This document shows positions 1 through 8,100 of a DNA stretch of 51,351 nucleotides, one piece after another (position 1 is the first letter of the stretch; the number at the start of each line of letters is the position of its first letter). The notes beneath the pieces were generated by a model, which was not told where the DNA came from, searched no databases, and saw only the letters and a program-made list of their open reading frames with translations. The stretch lies in assembly GCA_019359635.1 (NCBI GenBank), contig JAHHGY010000025.1:1-51351 (forward strand). The letters are read 5' to 3'. This stretch comes from Chroococcus sp. CMT-3BRIN-NPC107. GTDB lineage: Bacteria; Cyanobacteriota; Cyanobacteriia; Cyanobacteriales; Chroococcidiopsidaceae. The translations under genes were made by a program, and so were the position numbers.

Positions 1-130
1 CCGCTCCTTGTCTTTAGAATTGATCTTCCATTGGTCTTTCTGGCGCAGAGCCCATCAAGCTTTAGCTCGCTATCATCATTACCGTAAGCGTTCCCAATCT
101 CCCTAAAATTATCTACAACTGTAGTGCTGA
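1..130. mobile_element. Right end of an insertion sequence, cut by the window edge
   Basis: The stretch holds the end of a transposase frame (stop at 104-106) and about 24 further bases. It then joins the coding sequence of an unrelated RsbRD-type gene that reads the other way. The junction lies near 129-130, judged from where the RsbRD-like reading stops making sense. The other end of the element and the target duplication are outside the window, so the IS family is not assigned. Confidence 0.6.
2..106 (+). CDS. DDE transposase, C-terminal 34 residues only
   Basis: This is an open frame from the window edge to TAA at 104-106. The tail is rich in Trp, Arg and His (FHWSFWRRAHQALARY, then HHYRKR), a composition and pattern seen at the C-termini of cyanobacterial DDE transposases. 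The catalytic residues would lie outside the window. The gene is incomplete only because of the window edge, so intactness of the IS cannot be judged. Confidence 0.55.
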   Translation, partial: RSLSLELIFHWSFWRRAHQALARYHHYRKRSQSP

Positions 131-255
131 TTTTGAATAGCTGTACGCGGTAAATTATCGGCGCTTTCAATTTGTCTATCTTGACGAACAGCGCTTACCC
201 AACGGTCTGTAATTACATTAATTTTATCGCTCAACAATTGACTAAAATCATTCAT
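109..255 (-). pseudogene. RsbRD-type signalling protein, N-terminus only, truncated by an IS
   Basis: The frame starts at ATG 253-255 and begins MNDFSQLLSDK, followed by ITDRWVSAVRQDRQIESAD and LPRTAIQN. This matches the start of the RsbRD N-terminal domain found on many cyanobacterial histidine kinases and STAS proteins. After about codon 42 the frame runs into the IS end and stops at 109. The domain normally spans about 150 residues, so the product is surely non-functional. The gene downstream on the other strand encodes an RsbU-type phosphatase, so the lost protein may have belonged to the same partner-switching circuit. That link is inference. Confidence 0.7.
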
Positions 256-423
256 TTTAAAGATTTGGGGGCCTACCTATGGGTTCATTATGCTCATTTT
301 AATTGAGCAATGCTTCCTTAACCAGGATATAATTAGTGCGAAGTCTGACCACCAAAAGGCATAATTTCCCAATTGCTTTAAAGCACGTCGTCAAGTATCT
401 AAACTTGGTGGCACAATTTAGTT

Positions 424-1194
424 ATGGATTGGCAAGAAATTTCTGGTAATTGGGTATTAGTTCCCCCGCACCCAGTGGGGATTGTACATTTTTTAGGGGG
501 GGCTTTTGTGGCAGCGGCTCCTCAGGTAACTTATCGTTGGTTATTAGAGGAGATAGCAAAACACGGCTATATAGTTGTGGCTACACCTTTCATAAATACT
601 CTCGATCATAGTGCGATCGCGCGGCAGGTTCTACAAGGCTTCGATCGCACTATCGACGAACTACAAAAACGATCCTTACTTCGCCAGCAATACTTACCTG
701 TCTATGGTTTAGGTCATAGTATGGGTTGCAAGCTCCATCTATTGGCTGGTAGTTTATTTGCTGTAGAGCGATCGGGCAATATTTTAATTTCTTTTAATAA
801 CTATGCAGCGCAAGATGCTATTCCTTTTGTCCAGCAATTTAACCCGGCTTTTACTGTAGAATTTACCCCTTCTCCCTTGGAAACTAACAACCTCGTCCAA
901 GAGCGTTATAACGTCCGGCGCAACTTGCTAATCAAGTTTAGCAATGATAACCTCGATCAATCTGCTGCTTTAACGCAACTATTACAGAACCGCTTTCCCA
1001 ATATGGTGACAGCCCAAACTCTCAACGGTAGTCACACTACGCCATTGGGACAAGATGTTAAGTGGCAATCAGGCTCGACATTTACGCCTTTTGATGCGAT
1101 GGGACAATGGTTTAAACAGGAAGTTTATCGCGATCTAAACCAATTAAAAAAAGCGATTGTTTTTTGGCTAAATCCTCTAAAATCTCTATCGTAA
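424..1194 (+). CDS. DUF1350 family alpha/beta-hydrolase-like protein
   Basis: The 256-residue protein matches DUF1350, a family of cyanobacteria and chloroplasts with an alpha/beta-hydrolase look and no firm function. Visible marks are the opening WxxISGNWVLVPP, the block HFLGGAFVAAAPQ at about 22-34, and a nucleophile-elbow-like GHSMG at 97-101 with Ser99 in the position of the catalytic serine. There is no signal peptide or membrane segment, so it is probably cytosolic. It starts at ATG 424, about 170 bases after the truncated RsbRD frame; that gap holds a small inverted repeat (TGCTCA at 291 with TGAGCA at 304). The next gene follows after 35 bases in the same direction, so the two may be co-transcribed. 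Confidence 0.85.
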   Translation: MDWQEISGNWVLVPPHPVGIVHFLGGAFVAAAPQVTYRWLLEEIAKHGYIVVATPFINTLDHSAIARQVLQGFDRTIDELQKRSLLRQQYLPVYGLGHSMGCKLHLLAGSLFAVERSGNILISFNNYAAQDAIPFVQQFNPAFTVEFTPSPLETNNLVQERYNVRRNLLIKFSNDNLDQSAALTQLLQNRFPNMVTAQTLNGSHTTPLGQDVKWQSGSTFTPFDAMGQWFKQEVYRDLNQLKKAIVFWLNPLKSLS

Positions 1195-1229
1195 ACAACT
1201 TACTGATAAACTTATTTACTTAATTATTC

Positions 1230-2399
1230 ATGTTTACGATTTTAATTATTGACGATGACCCAATAGTACAGTTAACTCTAAGAAAAATTTTAGAACAACA
1301 AGGTTATCAAATAATTACTGCTAATAGTGGCGAATCAGGGCTAGAAATAGCCCAACAGTCGCGACCAGCCTTGATTGTTTGCGATTGGTTAATGCCAGGA
1401 CTTGATGGTATAGAAGTTTGCCGCCAAGTGAAAGAAAACCCTCTTTTGTCTACTACATTTTTTATTGTTTTAACTTCTTTAGATTCAGTCGCAGATGTTG
1501 TTAAAGGTTTAGATGCTGGGGCAGATGATTTTATTACTAAACCTATCGAGCCAAATGAGCTTAAAGCCAGGGTAAGAGCAGGTTTAAGGCTGCATCAAAT
1601 GAGCCGCGATTTGCAAAATCAAAAGCAAATTTTAGAGACAGAATTAGGCGAAGCTGTAGACTACGTGCGAAATCTTTTGCCTAATCCCATGTATTATCCT
1701 TTAACTATCAATTCGCGCTTTATACCTTGCAAAAAATTGGGTGGCGATTGTTTTGATTATTATTGGTTAGACTCAGATTATTTAGCAATTTATTTATTAG
1801 ATACGGCAGGTCATGGTTTAGGAGCTACTTTGCCTTCTATTTCGGTTCTAAATCTCCTTCGCTCTCGTGCTATTCCGCACCTTAATTACTATCAACCCAA
1901 CGAGGTTTTAAGTGCGCTGAATGATACTTTTCAAATGAATTATCACAATAATAAATATTTTACAATTTGGTACGGAGTTTATAACCGTGTCAGTAAACAA
2001 TTAATATATGCTAGTGCTGGGCATCCACCCGCCGTATTGTTATCTAAAAATGCCCCAAATAGCAATCAACTCAAATTGCTAAAAACTACAGGCGTACCTG
2101 TAGGAATGTTTTCCGATTCTGAGTATGCAAACGGATTTTGTCAAATCGAAGAATTTAGCAGCTTGTATATATTTAGTGATGGGGTTTATGAAATCAATTC
2201 GGCGAGCGGTAGAAATTGGGACTTTAATTCTTTTGTAAATTTACTTCAAGAGCGATACAACAATGACAACTTCAATCTTGATGAAATTTTAAATCATTTA
2301 CTAACTTTAAATTCAAAAACTGTTTTTGATGACGACCTATCTATTTTAGAAATTATGTTTGCTGCCCATACAAATAATTCTAACTTCATTAGTTTGTAG
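1230..2399 (+). CDS. Response regulator with C-terminal PP2C/SpoIIE (RsbU-type) phosphatase
   Basis: Residues 1-120 are a receiver domain with acidic pocket DDD at 8-10, phosphoacceptor Asp52 (VCDWLMPG) and Lys104 (TKPIEP). A short helical linker leads to a PP2C-like serine phosphatase domain from about 160. Its metal-binding signatures are GGDCFDYY (171-178), DTAGHG (from Asp191), SDGVYE near 318 and the late DDDLSIL. Proteins of this build dephosphorylate STAS anti-sigma-factor antagonists in partner-switching pathways. No STAS or anti-sigma kinase gene is present here; only the broken RsbRD fragment at 109-255 hints at a local circuit. It follows the DUF1350 gene by 35 bases. The substrate is unknown. 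Confidence 0.88.
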   Translation: MFTILIIDDDPIVQLTLRKILEQQGYQIITANSGESGLEIAQQSRPALIVCDWLMPGLDGIEVCRQVKENPLLSTTFFIVLTSLDSVADVVKGLDAGADDFITKPIEPNELKARVRAGLRLHQMSRDLQNQKQILETELGEAVDYVRNLLPNPMYYPLTINSRFIPCKKLGGDCFDYYWLDSDYLAIYLLDTAGHGLGATLPSISVLNLLRSRAIPHLNYYQPNEVLSALNDTFQMNYHNNKYFTIWYGVYNRVSKQLIYASAGHPPAVLLSKNAPNSNQLKLLKTTGVPVGMFSDSEYANGFCQIEEFSSLYIFSDGVYEINSASGRNWDFNSFVNLLQERYNNDNFNLDEILNHLLTLNSKTVFDDDLSILEIMFAAHTNNSNFISL

Positions 2400-2559
2400 A
2401 TTATTGTATAATAACTATTGTTGAAATAAATACTTGCACCTTATTTATTGACAATGCTAATGATATAACTGCGTTGTTAAAATATTGAATTGAATAACTC
2501 AAACTACTTCATGTTTTATTGCTTTCGAGAACGGGAAGTTGGCAGTTTGAACCATTTTT

Positions 2560-2661
2560 AAGGCGTTGCTGAAGTGTGATAATTTTCAATGGTTGGTTTA
2601 CGAAAAAGACAGAATTTTTGGTTTCACCTTCTTTATCCCATTACCAATTGGGCAACGCCTT
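2560..2661. repeat. Short element with terminal inverted repeats, possible MITE
   Basis: AAGGCGTTGC at 2560-2569 and its exact complement GCAACGCCTT at 2652-2661 bracket about 80 bases with no convincing gene. Such ends are what a small non-autonomous transposon would show. No target duplication was confirmed. It lies between the phosphatase gene and the convergent HAD gene. Confidence 0.5.
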
Positions 2662-2663
2662 TT

Positions 2664-2756
2664 TATAGCACTGCGATTGAATCGACGAACATTATCTTCT
2701 AGAGCCGCAAAGCTTTACGCTTCTAAAACGTTCGCTATTGATTCAGGATTGCTATA
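2664..2756. repeat. Long imperfect palindrome, MITE-like
   Basis: TATAGCA at 2664-2670 pairs with TGCTATA at 2750-2756. The arms continue to pair inward, with few mismatches, to a perfect AAAGCTTT core at 2709-2716. The single strand could fold into one hairpin about 93 bases long. This full-length palindrome, bounded by TATAGCA, is typical of cyanobacterial miniature elements. It directly abuts the element at 2560-2661, and the pair fills most of a 590-base gap between genes. Confidence 0.6.
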
Positions 2757-2922
2757 GCAATAATTATTTCATTGCCCTCGAATTTACTTTAAAGCTTAAA
2801 CTGCCTAAATACCAAAAATGTCGGCGAGAAACCTAGCATTTGCAATACAATTGCAGCCAGTAAAACAGCCGTAACAGGCGCGATGGGATCGGCACTTGGT
2901 TGTATTAATTGTCACCAGCTTA

Positions 2923-2962
2923 AAACTGGCAAAAATTATCTAATTACTAATTTTGCCAGTTT
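2923..2962 (-). terminator. Hairpin terminator after the HAD gene
   Basis: AAACTGGCAAAA (2923-2934) and TTTTGCCAGTTT (2951-2962) form a perfect 12-base inverted repeat. On the minus strand the stem follows the stop of the HAD gene by about 27 bases and ends in T residues. It could also stop transcription coming from the left. Confidence 0.6.
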
Positions 2963-2989
2963 CGTTATTAGCATTAGGTTTATTAAAAC

Positions 2990-3661
2990 TTATTGCTTTG
3001 CAAGTAAAGATGACTCGTAGTGTTCTAGCAAGTCTGCGGGATCGTCGTAAATTGCCAGTGCATCCGCAAGCTGCGTGTCATCAAAGTCGCCAGTGCGAAA
3101 AGCAATTACGCCTACACCTGCTTTAGAAGCTGCTTGAATATCGTAAGGAGTATCCCCTAGCATAATTGCTTGCTCCGGTTGCAGTTTTCCCTTACTTAAT
3201 GCCGATTGCACTAAATCTGGTTCGGGCTTAGAAGCCTCTGTATCGCTAGAGGTTGTTGTCGGTTCTTCACTCAATAAATCTTCCACCTCTCCCGCTTTCA
3301 GTAGGCTTGATAATTCTTGACTGGTGGCGGAACTAGCTACTACTAACTTGTAGCCATCTTGCTTGAGTCGTTGTACTAACTGGCGCGAACCTGGTGCCGG
3401 CGCTAAATTTGCACTAAACTTTTCAATAATTAACTCCTTGCGGCGATCGGCGGCTTTTTTGCCAACTCCTTCTTTTCCTGAAAGTTCCGGCAATATTTGC
3501 GGGATCAGTTGATCGCCTCCCATCCCAATCAAAGGACGCACATCCTCAAACTTTATGTTGTATCCATAATCCGCAAAAGCTTCTACCCAAGCTTGAGCAT
3601 GTGCATCATTACTTAATACTAAAGTCCCATCAATATCTAACAGTACGCCTTGAATCGCCAT
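2990..3661 (-). CDS. HAD-superfamily hydrolase, phosphoglycolate-phosphatase-like
   Basis: The 223-residue protein has all four HAD motifs: DIDGT with nucleophile Asp9 and Asp11, the serine motif VVASS at about 107-111, Lys145 (SKPEPD) and GDTPYD at 169-174. The helical cap follows motif I, as in subfamily IA beta-phosphoglucomutase and Gph-like enzymes. It should remove phosphate from a small metabolite in the cytosol; the substrate cannot be read from the sequence. A longer-than-usual acidic/threonine loop (EEPTTTSSDTEAS) precedes motif III. The stop is followed by a good hairpin. The EamA gene is divergent, with about 157 bases between the two starts. Confidence 0.85.
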   Translation of the reverse strand: MAIQGVLLDIDGTLVLSNDAHAQAWVEAFADYGYNIKFEDVRPLIGMGGDQLIPQILPELSGKEGVGKKAADRRKELIIEKFSANLAPAPGSRQLVQRLKQDGYKLVVASSATSQELSSLLKAGEVEDLLSEEPTTTSSDTEASKPEPDLVQSALSKGKLQPEQAIMLGDTPYDIQAASKAGVGVIAFRTGDFDDTQLADALAIYDDPADLLEHYESSLLAKQ

Positions 3662-3818
3662 ATTTAACCATTATCTGCATTAACCTTCTCAAGTAAACAA
3701 GGTCTATAAGCTATTACATCCACCTTCAGAAACAAGGCGAAAGATATAGAGCGTTAGCGGCCACCTTAATAAAAATATATATTTAAGTAAAATTAAATAA
3801 AATGCCCCTAGCGAGTCC

Positions 3819-4847
3819 ATGCAGCTAAAAATTACTAATTCAAAATTACTTGCGCCATTACTACTAATTTCGCCCTTTTTCTTTTGGGGTACGGCAATGG
3901 TAGCAATGAAAGCCGTAATACCTAATACTACGCCGTTCTTTATGGCAGGAGTGCGTTTAGTGCCGGCGGGGGTATTGGTTTTGATAGTTTCAGCAATTCT
4001 TGGCAAACCTCAGCCCAAAAGTTGGATAGCATGGCTGTGGATTGCTTTATTTGCCTTGGTCGATGGGACAATGTTTCAAGGCTTTTTAGCGGCAGGGTTA
4101 GAAAGAACGGGCGCGGGATTGGGGTCTGTAATGATTGATTCTCAGCCCTTGGCAGTGGCTATACTCGCACTATGGTTATTTGGCGATCGCATTGGTTCAT
4201 GGGGCTTTTTAGGCTTGTTTGTTGGGGTACTAGGGATTAGTTTAATTGGCTTACCCGACCAATGGATAATAAATCTGTTCCACAAAAATGCAATTGATAT
4301 TGCTGGTAGTTGGCAAAATTTATTCGCTAGTGGTGAATGGTTGATGTTATTAGCGGCGCTGTCGATGGCGGTGGGGACGATATTAATCCGCTATGTTTGC
4401 CGTTACACAGATCCTGTAGCAGCTACGGGGTGGCATATGATTTTAGGTGGTTTACCTTTGTTGGCGCTATCTAGTGGGGTTGAATCCCAGCAATGGATAA
4501 ATATTGATTTGGGTGGCGCTCTGGCTTTGGGATATTCAACTATATTTGGTAGCGCTGTAGCTTACGGATTGTTTTTTTACTTCGCTTCTAGCGGTAGCTT
4601 AACAAGTCTTAGTTCTCTAACCTTTTTAACTCCTGTATTTGCCTTATTTTTTGGTAATCTCTTTTTGGGAGAATTTCTTAGTCCTTTGCAGTGGCTAGGA
4701 GTTGGCTTAACTTTAATTAGTATTTACCTTGTAAATCAAAGAGAAAATTTAACCGCCGCTAAAAATCCTTTGACAGAGATTACTAGCAGCGAAACGCAAT
4801 TGCATCAGGCAACTATTAATTTGAACGAATCGGAAACCTTACCTTAA
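3819..4847 (+). CDS. EamA/DMT-family transporter
   Basis: The 342-residue protein is strongly hydrophobic with two similar halves of about five membrane helices each, the layout of drug/metabolite transporters of the EamA family. The first half opens with LLISPFFFWGTAMVAMK, a typical EamA helix 1; the second half starts near 175 (LMLLAALSMAVGTILIRY). A polar tail of about 30 residues follows the last helix. It probably exports a small metabolite across the inner membrane; the substrate is unknown. The glycosyltransferase gene begins 7 bases after its stop, so the two are very likely one operon. Confidence 0.85.
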   Translation: MQLKITNSKLLAPLLLISPFFFWGTAMVAMKAVIPNTTPFFMAGVRLVPAGVLVLIVSAILGKPQPKSWIAWLWIALFALVDGTMFQGFLAAGLERTGAGLGSVMIDSQPLAVAILALWLFGDRIGSWGFLGLFVGVLGISLIGLPDQWIINLFHKNAIDIAGSWQNLFASGEWLMLLAALSMAVGTILIRYVCRYTDPVAATGWHMILGGLPLLALSSGVESQQWINIDLGGALALGYSTIFGSAVAYGLFFYFASSGSLTSLSSLTFLTPVFALFFGNLFLGEFLSPLQWLGVGLTLISIYLVNQRENLTAAKNPLTEITSSETQLHQATINLNESETLP

Positions 4848-4854
4848 AGTTATT

Positions 4855-5940
4855 TTGGCTAACTATTCTTTGAAATTATTATTTGTCTCTACTCCAGTGG
4901 GTGCTTTGGGTACGGGAGTAGGCGGCGGAGTGGAATTAAGCTTATACAATATTGCTCAAGAAATGCTGCGACGGGGACACAGCTTACAAATTCTTGCTCC
5001 TGTGGGTTCAAAACTTGCCCAATTACCGATTATAGAAATTCCTGGCAATGTCCAAATTATCGCCCAAAGTCAGGAACGAAATACGCCGACGATCATGCCC
5101 GATAATTCTGTACTGGCGAATATGTGGGAATACGCGCGGCAAGTGCAAACAGAGTACGATTTAATCGTTAATTTTGCTTACGATTGGCTGCCTTTTTATC
5201 TCACACCATTTTTTGAGAAAGCGATCGCCCATTTTGTTAGTATGGGTTCGCTATCGGTGGCAATGGACGAAATTGTGACCCAAGTTGCCGCTAAGTTTCC
5301 CGGTACGATTGGCTTTTATACTCCGTCACAAGCTGCAACTTTTGCCCTAAACACTGAATATGCTTGCTTAAGTAGCGGTGTAGATTTATCTTTATACAAA
5401 TTTTGTCTCCATCCCGATAATTATTTAGCTTGGCTAGGAAGAATTGCGCCGGAAAAAGCCTTAGAAGATGCGGTAGAAGCAGCGCAACTTGCCAATATTC
5501 CTCTCAAAATTATGGGAAAAATGCAAGACGAAGACTACTGGCAAAAAATTTGTACTACCTACCCCAATGCACCGATAGAATACTTGGGTTTTCTGTCTAC
5601 TAGCGATATGCAGCAGCAATTACGCTTGTGTAAAGCCTTACTAATGACACCGCGCTGGGTAGAAGCTTTTGGCAATGTAGCCATAGAAGCTTTAGCTTGT
5701 GGCGTACCAGTCATTGCTTATCGTCGCGGCGGGCCGGCGGAGATTGTTGTTGATGGTAAAACGGGGTTTTTGGTGGAACCTGATAGCGTACAAGGGTTAG
5801 TGAATGCGATCGCCAATTTACCCCAAATTAACCGCTCTAACTGCCGTCAGAGTGCGGAAGCGCAATATTCTTTAGAGGCATTAGGCGATCGCTTTGAGCA
5901 TTGGTTTAAAAAAATCATCAGTCAAAAAATACTACTATAA
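4855..5940 (+). CDS. GT4-family glycosyltransferase
   Basis: The 361-residue protein has the GT-B fold signs of family 4: a glycine-rich N-terminal loop (GTGVGGGVE, 19-27) and the donor-site E-x7-E pair Glu270/Glu278 in WVEAFGNVAIEALACGVP. The start is TTG at 4855; the next in-frame ATG (codon 37) would delete the glycine loop, so TTG is preferred. The family resembles the cyanobacterial UDP-glucose:tetrahydrobiopterin glucosyltransferase group, which would make glucosylated pterins, but other acceptors are possible. It lies 7 bases after the EamA gene. A weak hairpin (5967-5990) follows. Confidence 0.78.
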   Translation: MANYSLKLLFVSTPVGALGTGVGGGVELSLYNIAQEMLRRGHSLQILAPVGSKLAQLPIIEIPGNVQIIAQSQERNTPTIMPDNSVLANMWEYARQVQTEYDLIVNFAYDWLPFYLTPFFEKAIAHFVSMGSLSVAMDEIVTQVAAKFPGTIGFYTPSQAATFALNTEYACLSSGVDLSLYKFCLHPDNYLAWLGRIAPEKALEDAVEAAQLANIPLKIMGKMQDEDYWQKICTTYPNAPIEYLGFLSTSDMQQQLRLCKALLMTPRWVEAFGNVAIEALACGVPVIAYRRGGPAEIVVDGKTGFLVEPDSVQGLVNAIANLPQINRSNCRQSAEAQYSLEALGDRFEHWFKKIISQKILL

Positions 5941-5966
5941 AAATAATTAAGTTCAAAACGAGTATT

Positions 5967-5990
5967 TGGGGACAAATTAAAATTTCCCCA
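5967..5990 (+). terminator. Weak hairpin after the glycosyltransferase gene
   Basis: TGGGGA at 5967 pairs with TCCCCA ending at 5990, with AATT-type pairing inside the stem. It lies 27 bases past the stop. There is no strong T run, so termination is only likely. Confidence 0.4.
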
Positions 5991-6134
5991 CTGATTGTGC
6001 CTACCCTTACAAAATGCTAGAGTTGCCGCCGCCAGTGGAGAATCAAGTTAAAAGTTTAGAATTTTTATGTAGACGGCTAAAAATTTAGCAGAGTACACAT
6101 TTTATGTTGAGCTTTTTAACACGCATTCCTATTA

Positions 6135-6620
6135 CTAGGACATTGACTGAATGATATAGTCAAAGTAGGGTGCTGCTTCTGCCGCATCTTCTGCGCTCAT
6201 TAAGTTAAGAGCCGCAGTTTTCAAGCAACGAATAGATTCAACCATTCCAGGAACGGGAACGCCCAAAGAATTGTACATTTCACGCACGCCAATTAAACCA
6301 ATTTTTTCAATCGGTTCTTTGTCGCCAGCCAGTACGCCGTAGGTAATTAGGCGCAAGTACCAGCCATAATCGCGCAGACATAAAGCTCGTTGACGTTCGC
6401 CATAAGCATTACCGCCAGGGGCGATAAAGTCGGGGCGTTTTTGCCAAAGTTGCTTGCTAGCTTCAGTAACAATTTTTTTCTCGTTCTCGGCTAGAGTAGC
6501 AGCGATTCTCATGCGCTGTTCTCCAGTTTGCAAGAACTCTTTAATGGTATTGAGTTCGCCAGTGCTAGGGTAGCGAAGATCGTCGTCGGCTTGCAAAATT
6601 AGTTGACTAACTACACTCAT
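6135..6620 (-). CDS. apcD: Allophycocyanin-B alpha chain, ApcD
   Basis: The 161-residue protein is a phycobiliprotein alpha subunit. Cys81 in [12 protein letters not shown] is the phycocyanobilin attachment site and Asn71 sits in the GGNAYGERQ block. The opening [13 protein letters not shown] and the ending [10 protein letters not shown] separate ApcD from ApcA. ApcD is a red-shifted terminal emitter of the phycobilisome core and passes energy to the photosystems, with a role in state transitions and transfer to PSI. The gene stands alone, as apcD usually does, away from apcABC. It is divergent from rlmD, with 73 bases between the starts containing a HIP1 site and the promoters of both. Confidence 0.95.
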   Translation of the reverse strand: MSVVSQLILQADDDLRYPSTGELNTIKEFLQTGEQRMRIAATLAENEKKIVTEASKQLWQKRPDFIAPGGNAYGERQRALCLRDYGWYLRLITYGVLAGDKEPIEKIGLIGVREMYNSLGVPVPGMVESIRCLKTAALNLMSAEDAAEAAPYFDYIIQSMS

Positions 6621-6693
6621 AATGATTGCGATCGCTAATTATCATTAGTAGTGTAACTAAGTCTATGTACACAAATAAAGAGAATTTTACACT

Positions 6694-8097
6694 ATGTCTT
6701 TAAATCAGTTATCTACCGCCGCAGAAAACCACCAACAGCCTTGGCAGCAAGGTAACTTAGTTGAAGTAGTTATAGAAGATTTGAGCGATACGGGGGACGG
6801 GGTAGGACGCTTTGAAGATCGCGTTGTATTTGTTCCCGACACCGTACCAGGCGATCGCATTTTAGCGCGGTTAATTAGAGTTAAACCCAAATACGGCTAC
6901 GGTAAACTCTACGAAATCTTAGAGCGATCGCCTAATCGTACTCGTCCTAGCTGTATTGTTGCCGATAAATGCGGCGGTTGTCAGTGGCAGAGTGTAACCT
7001 ACAGCTATCAGCTAAAAGCAAAGTTTAATCAAGTTGTGCAAGCCCTAGAGAGAATTGGGGGATTTTCTAACCCACCTGTAGACTCCGTTTTAGCAGCACC
7101 GGAAGCTTTGGGCTATCGCAATAAAGCTACTTATCCCTTAAGTAGATCGTCGGAAGGGCAGGTACAAGCAGGCTACTATCAAAAAGGCACTCATCAGCTA
7201 ATTAACCTCAATCAATGTCCCGTCCAAGATGAGCGGCTAAATCCGTTACTCAAAGAAATTAAGCAAGATATTTACAAGCGCGGTTGGTCGATATATAACG
7301 AAACCCGCAATCAGGGTAGATTAAGGCATTTGGGCTTACGAATTGGCCGCCGCACGGGGGAAATGTTGCTCACTTTAGTAGTGACAGATTGGACTTTACA
7401 AGAACTTGAAACTCAAGCGCAAGAATGGTTAGACCGTTACCCGAAATTAGTCGGCGTATCGCTAAATCTCAATGCCAAAGTTACTAATACAATATTTGGC
7501 GACAAAACTCGTTGTATTGCTGGACAAGCTTATTTATTAGAACAATTTGCTGGCTTAGAGTTTCAGATGTCGCCGACTACGTTTTTCCAGGTAAATACAG
7601 AGGCGGCAGAGGCGTTGTTAGAGGCAATTAAGCAGCAACTCAATTTACAGGGAGAGGAAGTGTTAGTAGATGCTTATTGTGGCATTGGGACATTAAGCTT
7701 GCCCTTAGCCTCCCAAGCTAAACAAGTTATCGGTTTAGAAGTGCAAGCTGCCGCCGTAGAGCAAGCGAGATTTAATGCTTGGCGCAATAATATTGAAAAT
7801 GCTAATTTTCAACTAGGTTCTGTTGAAAAGTCACTTCCGGCTTTGGCAGTTAAACCCGATGTTGTATTGCTAGACCCACCCCGCCAAGGATGCGATCGCA
7901 CGGTAATTGATGCTTTAATTGCAACTAAGCCCCAAAAAATCGTTTACGTTAGCTGCAAGCCTGCCACCTTAGCCCGTGACTTGAAGCTATTGTCCCAAGA
8001 AGGTAACTACAAATTAGTCAGAGTCCAACCCGCCGATTTCTTTCCCCAAACATTTCATGTTGAGTGTGCGGCTTTCTTAGAATACGCTGGAAATTAA
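6694..8097 (+). CDS. rlmD: 23S rRNA (uracil-5-)-methyltransferase RlmD/RumA type
   Basis: The 467-residue protein has a TRAM domain (about 20-78: VEVVIEDLSDTGDGVGRF) and a 4Fe-4S cluster site with Cys87, Cys93 and Cys96 (CIVADKCGGC) plus a later Cys in NQCPVQD. A SAM domain follows, with DAYCGIGTLSLPLA near 325, DPPR near 392 and the catalytic Cys in VYVSCKPATLARD. It transfers a methyl group from SAM to C5 of a uridine in 23S rRNA (U1939 in E. coli numbering). Some cyanobacterial relatives could act on tRNA or another uridine, so the exact site is inferred. The stop lies 3 bases from the convergent prohibitin-like gene, leaving no room for a separate terminator. Confidence 0.85.
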   Translation: MSLNQLSTAAENHQQPWQQGNLVEVVIEDLSDTGDGVGRFEDRVVFVPDTVPGDRILARLIRVKPKYGYGKLYEILERSPNRTRPSCIVADKCGGCQWQSVTYSYQLKAKFNQVVQALERIGGFSNPPVDSVLAAPEALGYRNKATYPLSRSSEGQVQAGYYQKGTHQLINLNQCPVQDERLNPLLKEIKQDIYKRGWSIYNETRNQGRLRHLGLRIGRRTGEMLLTLVVTDWTLQELETQAQEWLDRYPKLVGVSLNLNAKVTNTIFGDKTRCIAGQAYLLEQFAGLEFQMSPTTFFQVNTEAAEALLEAIKQQLNLQGEEVLVDAYCGIGTLSLPLASQAKQVIGLEVQAAAVEQARFNAWRNNIENANFQLGSVEKSLPALAVKPDVVLLDPPRQGCDRTVIDALIATKPQKIVYVSCKPATLARDLKLLSQEGNYKLVRVQPADFFPQTFHVECAAFLEYAGN

Positions 8098-8100
8098 TTT

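Noticed and set aside
2566-2757. Open frame of 63 codons on the plus strand
   Set aside because: It runs across two inverted-repeat elements, so it is transposon-like DNA and not a gene.
2789-2908. Minus-strand frame with a membrane-helix-like text of 39 residues
   Set aside because: It has no start codon or ribosome site, no recognised family, and is closed upstream by a stop. It may be a gene remnant but cannot be supported.
3704-4006. Minus-strand frame of 100 codons
   Set aside because: It overlaps the start of the EamA gene and lacks family signs.
6014-6088. 24-codon frame MLELPPPVENQV...
   Set aside because: It is too short, has no good ribosome site and lies after a terminator-like hairpin.
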